Origin: Bacillota bacterium
GTDB taxonomy: Bacteria > Bacillota > Clostridia > Christensenellales > CAG-138
Direction of reading: 5' to 3'
Assembly: GCA_023458355.1 (NCBI GenBank)
Contig: JAEWZS010000015.1
Location: 1 to 14,267 of the forward strand
DNA: 14,267 nucleotides
The translations under genes and the position numbers were made by a program. The notes under the pieces were generated by a model, which was given only the letters and a program-made list of their open reading frames with translations, was not told where the DNA came from and ran no database searches. Below are positions 7,392 through 12,846 of the stretch, piece by piece (within the stretch, counting starts at the first letter, position 1; each line of letters opens with the position of its first letter).

Positions 7392-7471
7392 CAAGGCGGT
7401 GTCACATCCTGCGGTTTAGAAGGCCGGAAAATACGCCATCGCCGTGTTGTCGGTACTTCTCAACCGCCTTG
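7392..7471. repeat. 9-bp inverted repeat between two divergent promoters
   Basis: CAAGGCGGT (7392-7400) and ACCGCCTTG (7463-7471) are perfect inverted copies 62 bases apart. The right arm overlaps the -35 of the plus-strand promoter (TTGACA, 7469-7474) and the left arm lies 15 bases upstream of the minus-strand TTGACA. Neither promoter transcribes it, so it would act as DNA, for example as paired operator half-sites. Confidence 0.4.
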
Positions 7472-7496
7472 ACATGCACAAATTTTCTGATATTAT
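7469..7496 (+). promoter_or_regulatory. Sigma-A type promoter of the DUF6530-like gene
   Basis: Perfect TTGACA (7469-7474), 16-base spacer, TATTAT (7491-7496), ending 33 bases before the ATG at 7530. A strong housekeeping promoter by sequence. Confidence 0.75.
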
Positions 7497-7529
7497 AAAA
7501 TTTGTAATTTTACTGATTTGGAGGCAAAC

Positions 7530-8021
7530 ATGAACTTAAAAATACCCACACATCTAAAGCATAAGCCCGTGGTGGTGGCGGAAAACTACGGCGACATCGA
7601 CGGACGAAATGCCTACAAAACCGATACGCAGGGGCTGTCGATCGGCCTCGCACAGTGGAACGAGCGCGGGCGCGTAGATGTGAGTGCCAAGGTTTGGCGC
7701 ACATCGGGCGACCGCTGGTCGCGTCTGTCCGAAGAGCTCCCCATACACCGTCTGCTAGATCTTTGCATTTTATATTGCCGCACGCGGCAGTATTTTTCCG
7801 AATCATACAGGTTTGAGAAAAACTACGATCCCGAGCACCCGGAAATCGACCGCATAGGTTTGCAGGGCGACGCGATGACGGTGAGCATCTGCACCGACAA
7901 CGAGTGCATCGACGAAGACGTAAAACTCATGCTCGATTCCTTGGCAAAAGACGACGAGCTTTTTGGCGAAAGATTAAGGGTTCTCGGCAGCATGCTCAAA
8001 GATATGGGGTATGTCCGCTGA
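7530..8021 (+). CDS. Conserved uncharacterised protein, DUF6530-like
   Basis: A 163-residue soluble protein with no signal peptide or membrane segment. The ATG at 7530 is preceded by GGAGG at a five-base spacing; an in-frame TTG at 7518 lies before that site and is rejected. The opening KIPTHLKHKPVVVAENYGDIDG, the central GLSIGLAQWNERGRVDVSAKVWR, and DRIGLQGDAMTVSICTDN match my memory of a small clostridial family annotated DUF6530. I know of no assigned function. Visible features are a positively charged centre (KVWRTSGDRWSR), a mixed alpha/beta pattern, and a C-terminal acidic helix (DEDVKLMLDSLAKDDELFGERLRVLG). It is a single-gene unit with its own promoter, divergent from the Asp23-family operon. 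A weak hairpin overlaps the stop (8014-8018/8035-8039) followed by TTTT. Confidence 0.85.
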   Translation: MNLKIPTHLKHKPVVVAENYGDIDGRNAYKTDTQGLSIGLAQWNERGRVDVSAKVWRTSGDRWSRLSEELPIHRLLDLCILYCRTRQYFSESYRFEKNYDPEHPEIDRIGLQGDAMTVSICTDNECIDEDVKLMLDSLAKDDELFGERLRVLGSMLKDMGYVR

Positions 8022-8044
8022 TACTATCGCTGCGGCGGATTTTC

Positions 8045-8083
8045 AGGAAGTACCTGCGCCTAACGGTGCGGCTGGTACTTCCT
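8045..8083. repeat. 10-bp perfect inverted repeat
   Basis: AGGAAGTACC (8045-8054) and GGTACTTCCT (8074-8083) are perfect complements with a 19-base loop, 23 bases after the stop of the DUF6530-like gene. A T-run does not follow, so it is not an ordinary terminator. It borders the second repeat copy. Confidence 0.65.
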
Positions 8084-8106
8084 TAGAGGAGCTAAAGGCT
8101 AAGCCA

Positions 8107-8361
8107 TTCATCCGTTTCGGCGCACGCAAGGCCACGCGAAGCCCACAGGCCCAGGTTTTACTGTGTAATCCGCCGAAAAGCTCGGGCTTATCCTGACGAT
8201 AGGCCTTGGCCAACGCAAGGCCCACAGGCCGAGGCCTTGAAGCGCTCCCCGTCGAAAGGGTTCACGCTCTGCCTGACATGAAAGGGCTGCGGCTTCGCCG
8301 GACGCGTACATGCCGCCGAAGCAGGAATGAAAGAGTTGTGACCTCTTGATAATCCCCTGAG
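8107..8361 (-). repeat. Dispersed intergenic repeat, copy 2, with a 185-base insertion
   Basis: Read on the minus strand, CTCAGGGGATTATCAAG (8361-8345) is identical to 2256-2272, GCTTCGGCGGCATGTAC (8322-8306) matches 2300-2316 at 15 of 17, and CCGAAACGGATGAA (8120-8107) is identical to 2318-2331. In copy 1 the last two blocks are adjacent; here 185 bases (8121-8305) lie between them, containing a tandem-like duplication. A hairpin AAGAG/CTCTT (8331-8335/8343-8347) holds the place of AAGGGA/TCCCTT in copy 1. Confidence 0.7.
8130..8234. repeat. Imperfect direct repeat inside the second intergenic element
   Basis: GGCCACGCGAAGCCCACAGG at 8130-8149 and GGCCAACGCAAGGCCCACAG at 8208-8227 begin two copies of about 26 bases ending GCCCAGG and GCCGAGG, differing by two single-base indels and a few substitutions. 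They are offset by 78 bases. Confidence 0.6.
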
Positions 8362-8417
8362 GTGGGCGGTAAGATACCGCCATGAGACAACACCCCCCAT
8401 TGCGGGCTATATTACAA

Positions 8418-8449
8418 CGGGCCGCCGCGGGTAAACCCACGGCGGCCCG
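8418..8449. terminator. Strong GC hairpin between convergent genes
   Basis: CGGGCCGCCG (8418-8427) pairs with CGGCGGCCCG (8440-8449), extended after one mismatch by GGG/CCC. On the plus strand ATTTGGTTTGG follows, on the minus strand TTGTAATATA, so the T-tract is weak both ways. It can serve as a shared terminator of the DUF6530-like gene and the chemotaxis gene. Confidence 0.5.
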
Positions 8450-8469
8450 ATTTGGTTTGGTGCGATGTA

Positions 8470-8491
8470 CCGGCCATAAAGGCTGGGCCGG
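8470..8491 (-). terminator. Hairpin just after the chemotaxis receptor gene
   Basis: CCGGCC (8470-8475) pairs with GGCCGG (8486-8491). On the minus strand it starts 12 bases after the receptor stop. It lacks a T-run, so it may need the larger hairpin at 8418-8449 for termination. Confidence 0.4.
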
Positions 8492-8503
8492 AAATTTTGT
8501 GAA

Positions 8504-10573
8504 TCAATACTTTCCGAAGTCGCCGGGTGCTGCGGGCTTTATGTCCGCCTTTGCGGCTTTAGGAACCGTCGCTGTTTTCTTGCTCGGCGCACCCGATACG
8601 GGTTGTGAAGCGCTCCTTTTTAGCCTAAACTGCGCGATGGTTTGCTCGAGCATGGCAGCCTGTCCGGACAGTTCCTCGCTCGATGCCGCACCCTCCTGCG
8701 ACGTGGCGGAGTTTTGTTGTACGACCTGTGACATTTGCTCGATGCCGCTGTTGATCTGCGTGATGGCGTCGGCCTGCTGGTTGCAGGCGACCGCGATCTC
8801 CTCCACAAGGGTATTGGCTCCTTGAGCTCCCTCGGCGATAGCGATTAGGGTGGATGCCGTTTCATCTGCGATCTTTTTGCCTGCTGCAGCTTTCTTCGTG
8901 GAGTCCTCAATGAGTACCGCCGTTTCGCTTGCGGCTTGCGCACTCTTGGCAGCGAGGCTGCGAACCTCTTCGGCCACAACGCCAAAGCCTTTGCCGTGCG
9001 CTCCTGCCCGAGCGGCCTCGACCGCTGCGTTAAGCGCTAAGATGTTCGTTTGGAATGCGATGTCGTCGATTACCTTAATGATTTTTGAGATGCTTTCGGA
9101 GGAATCACTGATCTGCTGCATGGCGTTTTGCAGCGCCTGCATCTGGGCATTGCCCTGCGTAGCACCTGCGCACCCGTTTGCCGAAAGCTCATTTGCCTTG
9201 TTGGCATTTGCCGCATTTTGCCTTGTCTGCGCTGCGATCTGTGTAATGGAAGCGGTCAGTTCCTCAATAGATGCCGCCTGCTCGGTCGCGCCCTGCGAGA
9301 TGGCTTGGTTGCCGTCGGCGATCTGCTTTGACCCCACTGCAACCTGCTCCGCCGCTGTGCTGATACTGCCCATCGTCTCATTGAGCGCGCTTATAATAGC
9401 ATTGATTGAGCTCTTCAGTTCCACAAACTCGCCCTTATAGTCGGAAATGATCTCCACGTCGAGGTTACCCCGCGACATTTCGCCTAAAATAATGGATATT
9501 TCGTTGATATAGCGCCTTAGCTCCGCAACCGTGGAGTTGAACGAATTTTTGATAACGGCGAAATCCCCCGCATAGTCGCCCTCAACGCTTGCCGTAAGGT
9601 TGCCGTCTGAAAGCTGCTTGAGTGCGTTGGACGTTTCCATGATGGGCGTAGAGGTAAGGTCGAGCAAATTGTTAATACCTCCGACGATGTCCCCGTACCC
9701 ACCCTGGTGGCGCTCTGCGTCCGCCCTTGCGGAAAGGTCGCCCTTAGCACCCGCTTCAGAAAGCATGACAACATCGTTAAGCATTTCGTAGAGTGCCTTC
9801 TCCACGAGGTTAAAGCTTTGGGCCATATCCCTAAATTCACCTATGAATTTCTTCTCGTCAATGAATTCAGCTTTTTCGCCTTTGCTTATTTTCTTAAGTT
9901 GGGCCGAAGTGACCGTAACAGGCTTTACAATGCTGCGTGTCATAACAACGCCGAGTGCAACCGCTGTCGCCATGCTCGCAGCGATCACGATGATCATGGT
10001 GCGTATGGAGGTGCTCGACGATTCGCTGTTTTGCGCTTCACGCTCGGCAGCCTTTCTTACGTTATAATCTACTAGCGTCTGCAACGTATCCTGAAAAGCT
10101 AGAGAAATATCCAAATACTCGCCGGTAATAAGCCCGGCTGCCTGCTCCGTTTTTCCGGCGGCAACCAAATCGGCCACGTTCAGAAGACTATCTTTATACT
10201 GCTGCCAGAGCGGTTTAACCTCATTGTAAAGGCCTAGGTCCTCTTCGTTAATGATGCCCTTCTCATACTCCGCCAGTGCGTTATCTACGCCCGGAATAAA
10301 CACGTTTCTGATCCTATCGATATAGTACCCGCGCTCGCTTTCCGAGATCGCTGTAATAAAAAGCGCCGCATAACGTGCTCTTTGATAATATACGGAGGCA
10401 TCGCCCGTATATTGGATGCCTAAGGTGTTTTCTTCGTACAAAAGGGTGTCCTCGCGTTCGATCTTGCTGATGTCATTGATGCCCACCAAGCCCACCACGC
10501 CCGCAAGCGCGGCGACCGCTAAAAATGCGGCTAACAGCCTCGGTCCGACCTTCAGCTTTTTGAGTGATTTCAT
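8504..10573 (-). CDS. Methyl-accepting chemotaxis protein with serial HAMP domains
   Basis: A 689-residue inner-membrane receptor. TM1 is about residues 11-32 and TM2 about 190-211; between them is an all-helical extracytoplasmic sensor of the four-helix-bundle (4HB_MCP) type, about 33-185. A first HAMP (about 212-263) is followed by two similar units: LKQLSDGNLTASVEGDYAGDF (about 318-338) and LGEMSRGNLDVEIISDYKGEF (about 363-383), suggesting poly-HAMP signalling. The cytoplasmic coiled coil has the highly conserved tip IDDIAFQTNILALNAAVEAARAG (about 502-524), which contacts CheA and CheW. The tail (KTATVPKAAKADIKPAAPG) is flexible and lacks an NWETF-like CheR tether. ATG at 10573 has only a weak ribosome site (AAAGTGAG). 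Ligand unknown. It stands alone, with a motility-type promoter. Confidence 0.96.
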   Translation of the reverse strand: MKSLKKLKVGPRLLAAFLAVAALAGVVGLVGINDISKIEREDTLLYEENTLGIQYTGDASVYYQRARYAALFITAISESERGYYIDRIRNVFIPGVDNALAEYEKGIINEEDLGLYNEVKPLWQQYKDSLLNVADLVAAGKTEQAAGLITGEYLDISLAFQDTLQTLVDYNVRKAAEREAQNSESSSTSIRTMIIVIAASMATAVALGVVMTRSIVKPVTVTSAQLKKISKGEKAEFIDEKKFIGEFRDMAQSFNLVEKALYEMLNDVVMLSEAGAKGDLSARADAERHQGGYGDIVGGINNLLDLTSTPIMETSNALKQLSDGNLTASVEGDYAGDFAVIKNSFNSTVAELRRYINEISIILGEMSRGNLDVEIISDYKGEFVELKSSINAIISALNETMGSISTAAEQVAVGSKQIADGNQAISQGATEQAASIEELTASITQIAAQTRQNAANANKANELSANGCAGATQGNAQMQALQNAMQQISDSSESISKIIKVIDDIAFQTNILALNAAVEAARAGAHGKGFGVVAEEVRSLAAKSAQAASETAVLIEDSTKKAAAGKKIADETASTLIAIAEGAQGANTLVEEIAVACNQQADAITQINSGIEQMSQVVQQNSATSQEGAASSEELSGQAAMLEQTIAQFRLKRSASQPVSGAPSKKTATVPKAAKADIKPAAPGDFGKY

Positions 10574-10610
10574 CCGGTTTTCTCACTTTCGATTCTCTAG
10601 CATTTGCGTC

Positions 10611-10634
10611 CGAGAGATAAGAAGGAGGCTCTCG
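10611..10634 (-). promoter_or_regulatory. Small stem-loop in the receptor 5' untranslated region
   Basis: CGAGAG (10611-10616) and CTCTCG (10629-10634) form a 6-bp stem with a 12-base loop just after the predicted start point and about 40 bases before the ATG. It may affect mRNA stability; no known riboswitch is recognised. Confidence 0.35.
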
Positions 10635-10647
10635 ACACATAAATGAA

Positions 10648-10674
10648 TTATCGACATTTTTCGGGAAATTGTTA
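10648..10674 (-). promoter_or_regulatory. Motility sigma factor (sigma-D/sigma-28) type promoter
   Basis: On the minus strand TAAC (10674-10671), a 15-base spacer and GTCGATAA (10655-10648). The known consensus is TAAA-N15-GCCGATAA/T, so this matches three of four and seven of eight positions with exact spacing. The transcript would begin about 65 bases before the receptor ATG. Chemotaxis receptors are typical members of this regulon. Confidence 0.7.
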
Positions 10675-10732
10675 AGCCTTTTTGCATAGATATAAAATAA
10701 CACTGCATTACTACTTCAGCTCTAAAAAACAA

Positions 10733-10810
10733 GTCATGACCGCCCCTAAGAGGGGTGGCATGACACGCCCTAGAAGGGCATAAAACTGCCAGCACCTAAA
10801 AGACGCTGGC
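10733..10810. repeat. Three consecutive hairpins at the IS right end
   Basis: Stems: GTCATG/CATGAC (10733-10738/10759-10764) with inner CCCCT/AGGGG (10743-10747/10751-10755); GCCCT/AGGGC (10767-10771/10775-10779); GCCAGC/GCTGGC (10788-10793/10805-10810). IS200/IS605 transposases recognise subterminal hairpins as single-stranded DNA; the last of these is nearest the gene and is the best candidate for that. Confidence 0.55.
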
Positions 10811-10837
10811 TTTCACTTTGTTCAAGCCGTAGTGGGA

Positions 10838-11292
10838 TTACTGCTTGCTACCCTTAAAAGGGTCCTCATACTCCTTCTTGGATAACGAGTCTTCTATCTG
10901 ATCTTGTTTCTCCTGTTCTCGAATGTATTTTTGGATTGTGGACGTATTCAAGCCTACCGTGCTCACATAATACCCTGTTGCCCAGAAGTTTCTATTCCCG
11001 AACTTATACTTCAAATTTGCATGACGTTCAAAGATCATCATTGCACTTTTTCCTTTTAAGTATCCCATATAACTCGATATGCTCATCTTTGGCGGGATAC
11101 TCACCAGATATGAATATGATCCGGCATCATGCTCCCTTCCAGTATCTCTATTCCCTTCCATTTACATAAATCTTTTATTATTTGCATGATGTCTTTTCTC
11201 AGTTGGTTATATATTATTTTTCTCCTGTACTTCGGCGTAAACACGATGTGATATTTGCACACCCGTTTTGTATGTGCTAAACTGTTTGCCAT
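10838..11292 (-). pseudogene. tnpA: IS200-type transposase TnpA, frameshifted
   Basis: The first part, from ATG at 11292, reads MANSLAHTKRVCKYHIVFTPKYRRKIIYN through EGSMMPDHIHIW and stops at 11101. The other frame then continues LVSIPPKMSISSYMGYLKGKSAMMIF to the end at 10838. Joined, they give a normal TnpA of about 150 residues. The family sequence MPDHIHMLVSIPPK shows that one base is missing near 11107-11108. TnpA is a small Y1 HUH transposase acting on single-stranded DNA during replication; the HUH motif HIH (codons at 11118-11110) lies in the first part and the catalytic Tyr (in GYYVSTVG) in the second, so neither fragment alone can be active. The ATG is preceded by AGAGGA. Sequencing error cannot be excluded. 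Confidence 0.9.
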
Positions 11293-11360
11293 AAAACATC
11301 CTCTCTTTGGTATATTTGCGGCTTGAACACTCGCATTATATCAAATCTTGAGGATGTTTT
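11293..11360 (-). repeat. 11-bp inverted repeat able to hide the tnpA ribosome site
   Basis: GAGGATGTTTT directly before the tnpA ATG on the minus strand (11303-11293) is perfectly complementary to AAAACATCCTC (11360-11350). The distal arm lies upstream of the tnpA promoter, so only read-through RNA from outside the element would contain both arms. Confidence 0.7.
11335..11343 (-). promoter_or_regulatory. Extended -10 promoter of tnpA
   Basis: TGA-TATAAT on the minus strand (11343-11335), a consensus -10 with the TGn extension and no recognisable -35. Transcription would start near 11328, about 36 bases before the ATG. Confidence 0.65.
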
Positions 11361-11376
11361 TGCTTAAGCTCTAATC

Positions 11377-11400
11377 CCGCCCGCATAGCGGGCGGTTTTT
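11377..11400 (+). terminator. IS200 left-end hairpin, also terminator-like on the plus strand
   Basis: An 8-bp stem of G/C pairs only with an ATA loop (11377-11395) followed by TTTTT (11396-11400). It is both the likely TnpA recognition hairpin of the left end and a classical terminator shape for transcripts running rightwards. Confidence 0.65.
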
Positions 11401-11445
11401 CAAGTCCACCTCTGGCGGCCTTGTTTGCTAAAGCACTAATGCCAA

Positions 11446-11476
11446 AGGCGTACGGTTTCCCGTACGCCTGTTTTTT
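11446..11476 (+). terminator. Strong intrinsic terminator with no obvious gene before it
   Basis: AGGCGTACGG (11446-11455) pairs perfectly with CCGTACGCCT (11460-11469) around a TTTC loop, then G and six T (11471-11476). It faces rightwards, yet the nearest plus-strand gene upstream is the DUF6530-like gene more than 3 kb away. It also insulates the lipoprotein gene from read-through. Confidence 0.8.
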
Positions 11477-11513
11477 CATTAATTACATTTTTGCTCTGGA
11501 TGGTTGGTATCTT

Positions 11514-11543
11514 TTGCTATGGTAATCCAAGATGTGCTATTAT
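11514..11543 (+). promoter_or_regulatory. Likely promoter of the duplicated-domain lipoprotein gene
   Basis: TTGCTA (11514-11519), 18-base spacer, TATTAT (11538-11543) with a TGC extension just before it. It ends 32 bases before the ATG. Confidence 0.55.
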
Positions 11544-11575
11544 TAGTAAAATGGTCACACAGACTGGGAGGTTAT

Positions 11576-12700
11576 ATGAAAAAATTACTTTTTTCTGTTA
11601 TAAGCGTATTGCTTCTTGCGTCCTGTGCACCCAAAGTTCCACCAACAGTTATTAATATTCCGACTTCTTCTCCAACTCAGAGCACGGACATAACGGTTTC
11701 ACCTTCATTCAATTCTCCTTCAACAAGTCCGTCGTCTACAGCGTTGCCTTCGAGTACAGACGAGAGCGTTTCGGAAGGCTTAAATACTGCCGATCTAAAA
11801 AAATTCTTCACACTAACTTCTGAGGAACTATGTACTCTACTTGGTAGCGATTTTGAAGATTCATATGTTGATTATTTGGAGGATACAATCACTTATGCTA
11901 ATCTTGGTGTCTCGTATGAATATGGTTTCAATTTTGATGATAAAAATATAATAATGAATTTCAGTAAGTCTACAGCGGAACCTGTCATGTCTCTTCATCG
12001 TATTATTTTCTCTTCTTTCAGTTTCAGAGGACTTAACTCAATGTCAGATTTTGAAGATGTAATTAGTATGCTCGGAAGTTCAAAACTTCTTGTTTTACAC
12101 AATGACAAGGGTTATTACTATGCTCTTCGATATACTTTTAGTACTCTTATGTTTGAATTCTCCAGTGTTGATCAAATAGGCTCAGGAAGTATTACTCTTT
12201 CAGTAATGCCTTCATCTGATTCTGAGGTGTTTTATACAAGCGGAGGGGAAGGAGACAATGTCTCAAAAGCTCTTACCACAGGCGATATAAAATTATTCCT
12301 TGAACTTGCTCCTGAAGGACTGGACAGTTTACTTGGAAATGGAACTACTGGCTTTGATGAAGACACCGGATTATATTTTATACATTTTAATTATCTCGGT
12401 CTGCACTTTGCCTATAGCCTGGAGGAGGTTCAACAAGGAGAGGAGATGATAATTTATCCTGTGCTTCCGTTGGAATACATCAGGGTGGATGATTTTGAAT
12501 ATCGTGGCCTGAGTCAAAACTCGACCTTCAAGGATGTTATCCGGGTATTAGGACAATCGGAAGTACTTGAAATCCCAATTGTAGATACTTCGTATTATTC
12601 TCTGCAGTATAGAATTGACGGAATACTCTTCAATTTCTCTAGCTCTAACTCAGAAGCAAGCGACGGTGTTGGACTCAGCATGAAGCTGGATAATAAGTGA
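11576..12700 (+). CDS. Lipoprotein with internally duplicated domain, function unknown
   Basis: A 374-residue secreted lipoprotein. The start is ATG at 11576, after GGGAGG four bases before; a longer frame from 11504 is rejected because it would bury the signal peptide. MKKLLFSVISVLLLASC is a lipoprotein signal with lipid-carrying Cys17. Residues 18-66 are a Ser/Thr/Pro linker. Two similar units follow, about 69-210 and 232-370. Matching segments: TADLKKFFTLTSEELCTLLG / TGDIKLFLELAPEGLDSLLG, FRGLNSMSDFEDVISMLG / YRGLSQNSTFKDVIRVLG, and YYALRYTFSTLMFEFSS / YYSLQYRIDGILFNFSS. I do not recognise the family; the helix-then-sheet pattern with 'xxxDVIxxLG' recalls BamE/BLIP-type folds, a weak guess. 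Base composition is much lower in GC than the flanking genes (20 of 60 G/C at 11881-11940). Confidence 0.85.
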   Translation: MKKLLFSVISVLLLASCAPKVPPTVINIPTSSPTQSTDITVSPSFNSPSTSPSSTALPSSTDESVSEGLNTADLKKFFTLTSEELCTLLGSDFEDSYVDYLEDTITYANLGVSYEYGFNFDDKNIIMNFSKSTAEPVMSLHRIIFSSFSFRGLNSMSDFEDVISMLGSSKLLVLHNDKGYYYALRYTFSTLMFEFSSVDQIGSGSITLSVMPSSDSEVFYTSGGEGDNVSKALTTGDIKLFLELAPEGLDSLLGNGTTGFDEDTGLYFIHFNYLGLHFAYSLEEVQQGEEMIIYPVLPLEYIRVDDFEYRGLSQNSTFKDVIRVLGQSEVLEIPIVDTSYYSLQYRIDGILFNFSSSNSEASDGVGLSMKLDNK

Positions 12701-12846
12701 TCTATTGGACTATGCAATCAAAAAGATTAAAACCAAAGAAAATGCTATATCTTCGGTTCGGCGAATTTTCAGCTTGTAAAACGAGACTAAAGTTAATAAA
12801 TAGGCAAATACGATAATGATATACCAATATTGTTAAACTCGCGCCG
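12701..12846. other. AT-rich gap between convergent genes
   Basis: These 146 bases separate the plus-strand lipoprotein gene from the minus-strand NlpC/P60 gene. I see no strong hairpin with a T-run, no open frame and no repeat shared with the other intergenic stretches. Confidence 0.5.

Larger units (their letters stand above)
8022..8503. repeat. Structured non-coding stretch with mosaic repeats
   Basis: No convincing gene is present: the open frames here (for example on the minus strand 8108-8440) have Cys/Arg/Gly-rich, low-order products and follow the palindromes. Elements in order: a 10-bp palindrome at 8045-8083; the inverted second copy of the dispersed repeat, 8107-8361; an imperfect direct repeat inside it (8130-8155 and 8208-8234, both built on a GCCCACAGGCC core); a 7-bp hairpin at 8365-8381; two large GC hairpins (8418-8449, 8470-8491). 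The region sits between convergent genes, as does the other copy. Confidence 0.7.
10733..11400 (-). mobile_element. IS200-type insertion sequence (IS200/IS605 family), no tnpB
   Basis: A single IS200-like tnpA, broken, is flanked by non-coding ends rich in hairpins as this family requires. Left end (upstream of tnpA): CCGCCCGC/GCGGGCGG at 11377-11395. Right end: GCCAGC/GCTGGC at 10788-10810, with GCCCT/AGGGC at 10767-10779 and CCCCT/AGGGG inside GTCATG/CATGAC at 10733-10764. The outer limits are uncertain, because this family makes no target duplication; the right end could stop near 10788. CAAGTC occurs outside both ends (10730-10735 and 11401-11405 region), which may be chance. Confidence 0.75.

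Noticed and set aside
7266..7529. Riboswitch or structured leader between the divergent genes
   Set aside because: The inverted repeat lies outside both predicted transcripts, and no known riboswitch core was recognised.
8108..8440. Open frame of 110 codons on the minus strand
   Set aside because: It runs through palindromes and direct repeats, has no good ribosome site and a Cys/Arg/Gly-rich product without domain pattern; it is a by-product of the repeats.
11101..11292. Programmed frameshifting in the transposase
   Set aside because: No slippery heptamer at the junction, and IS200-type transposases are not known to use recoding; a plain one-base deletion explains it.
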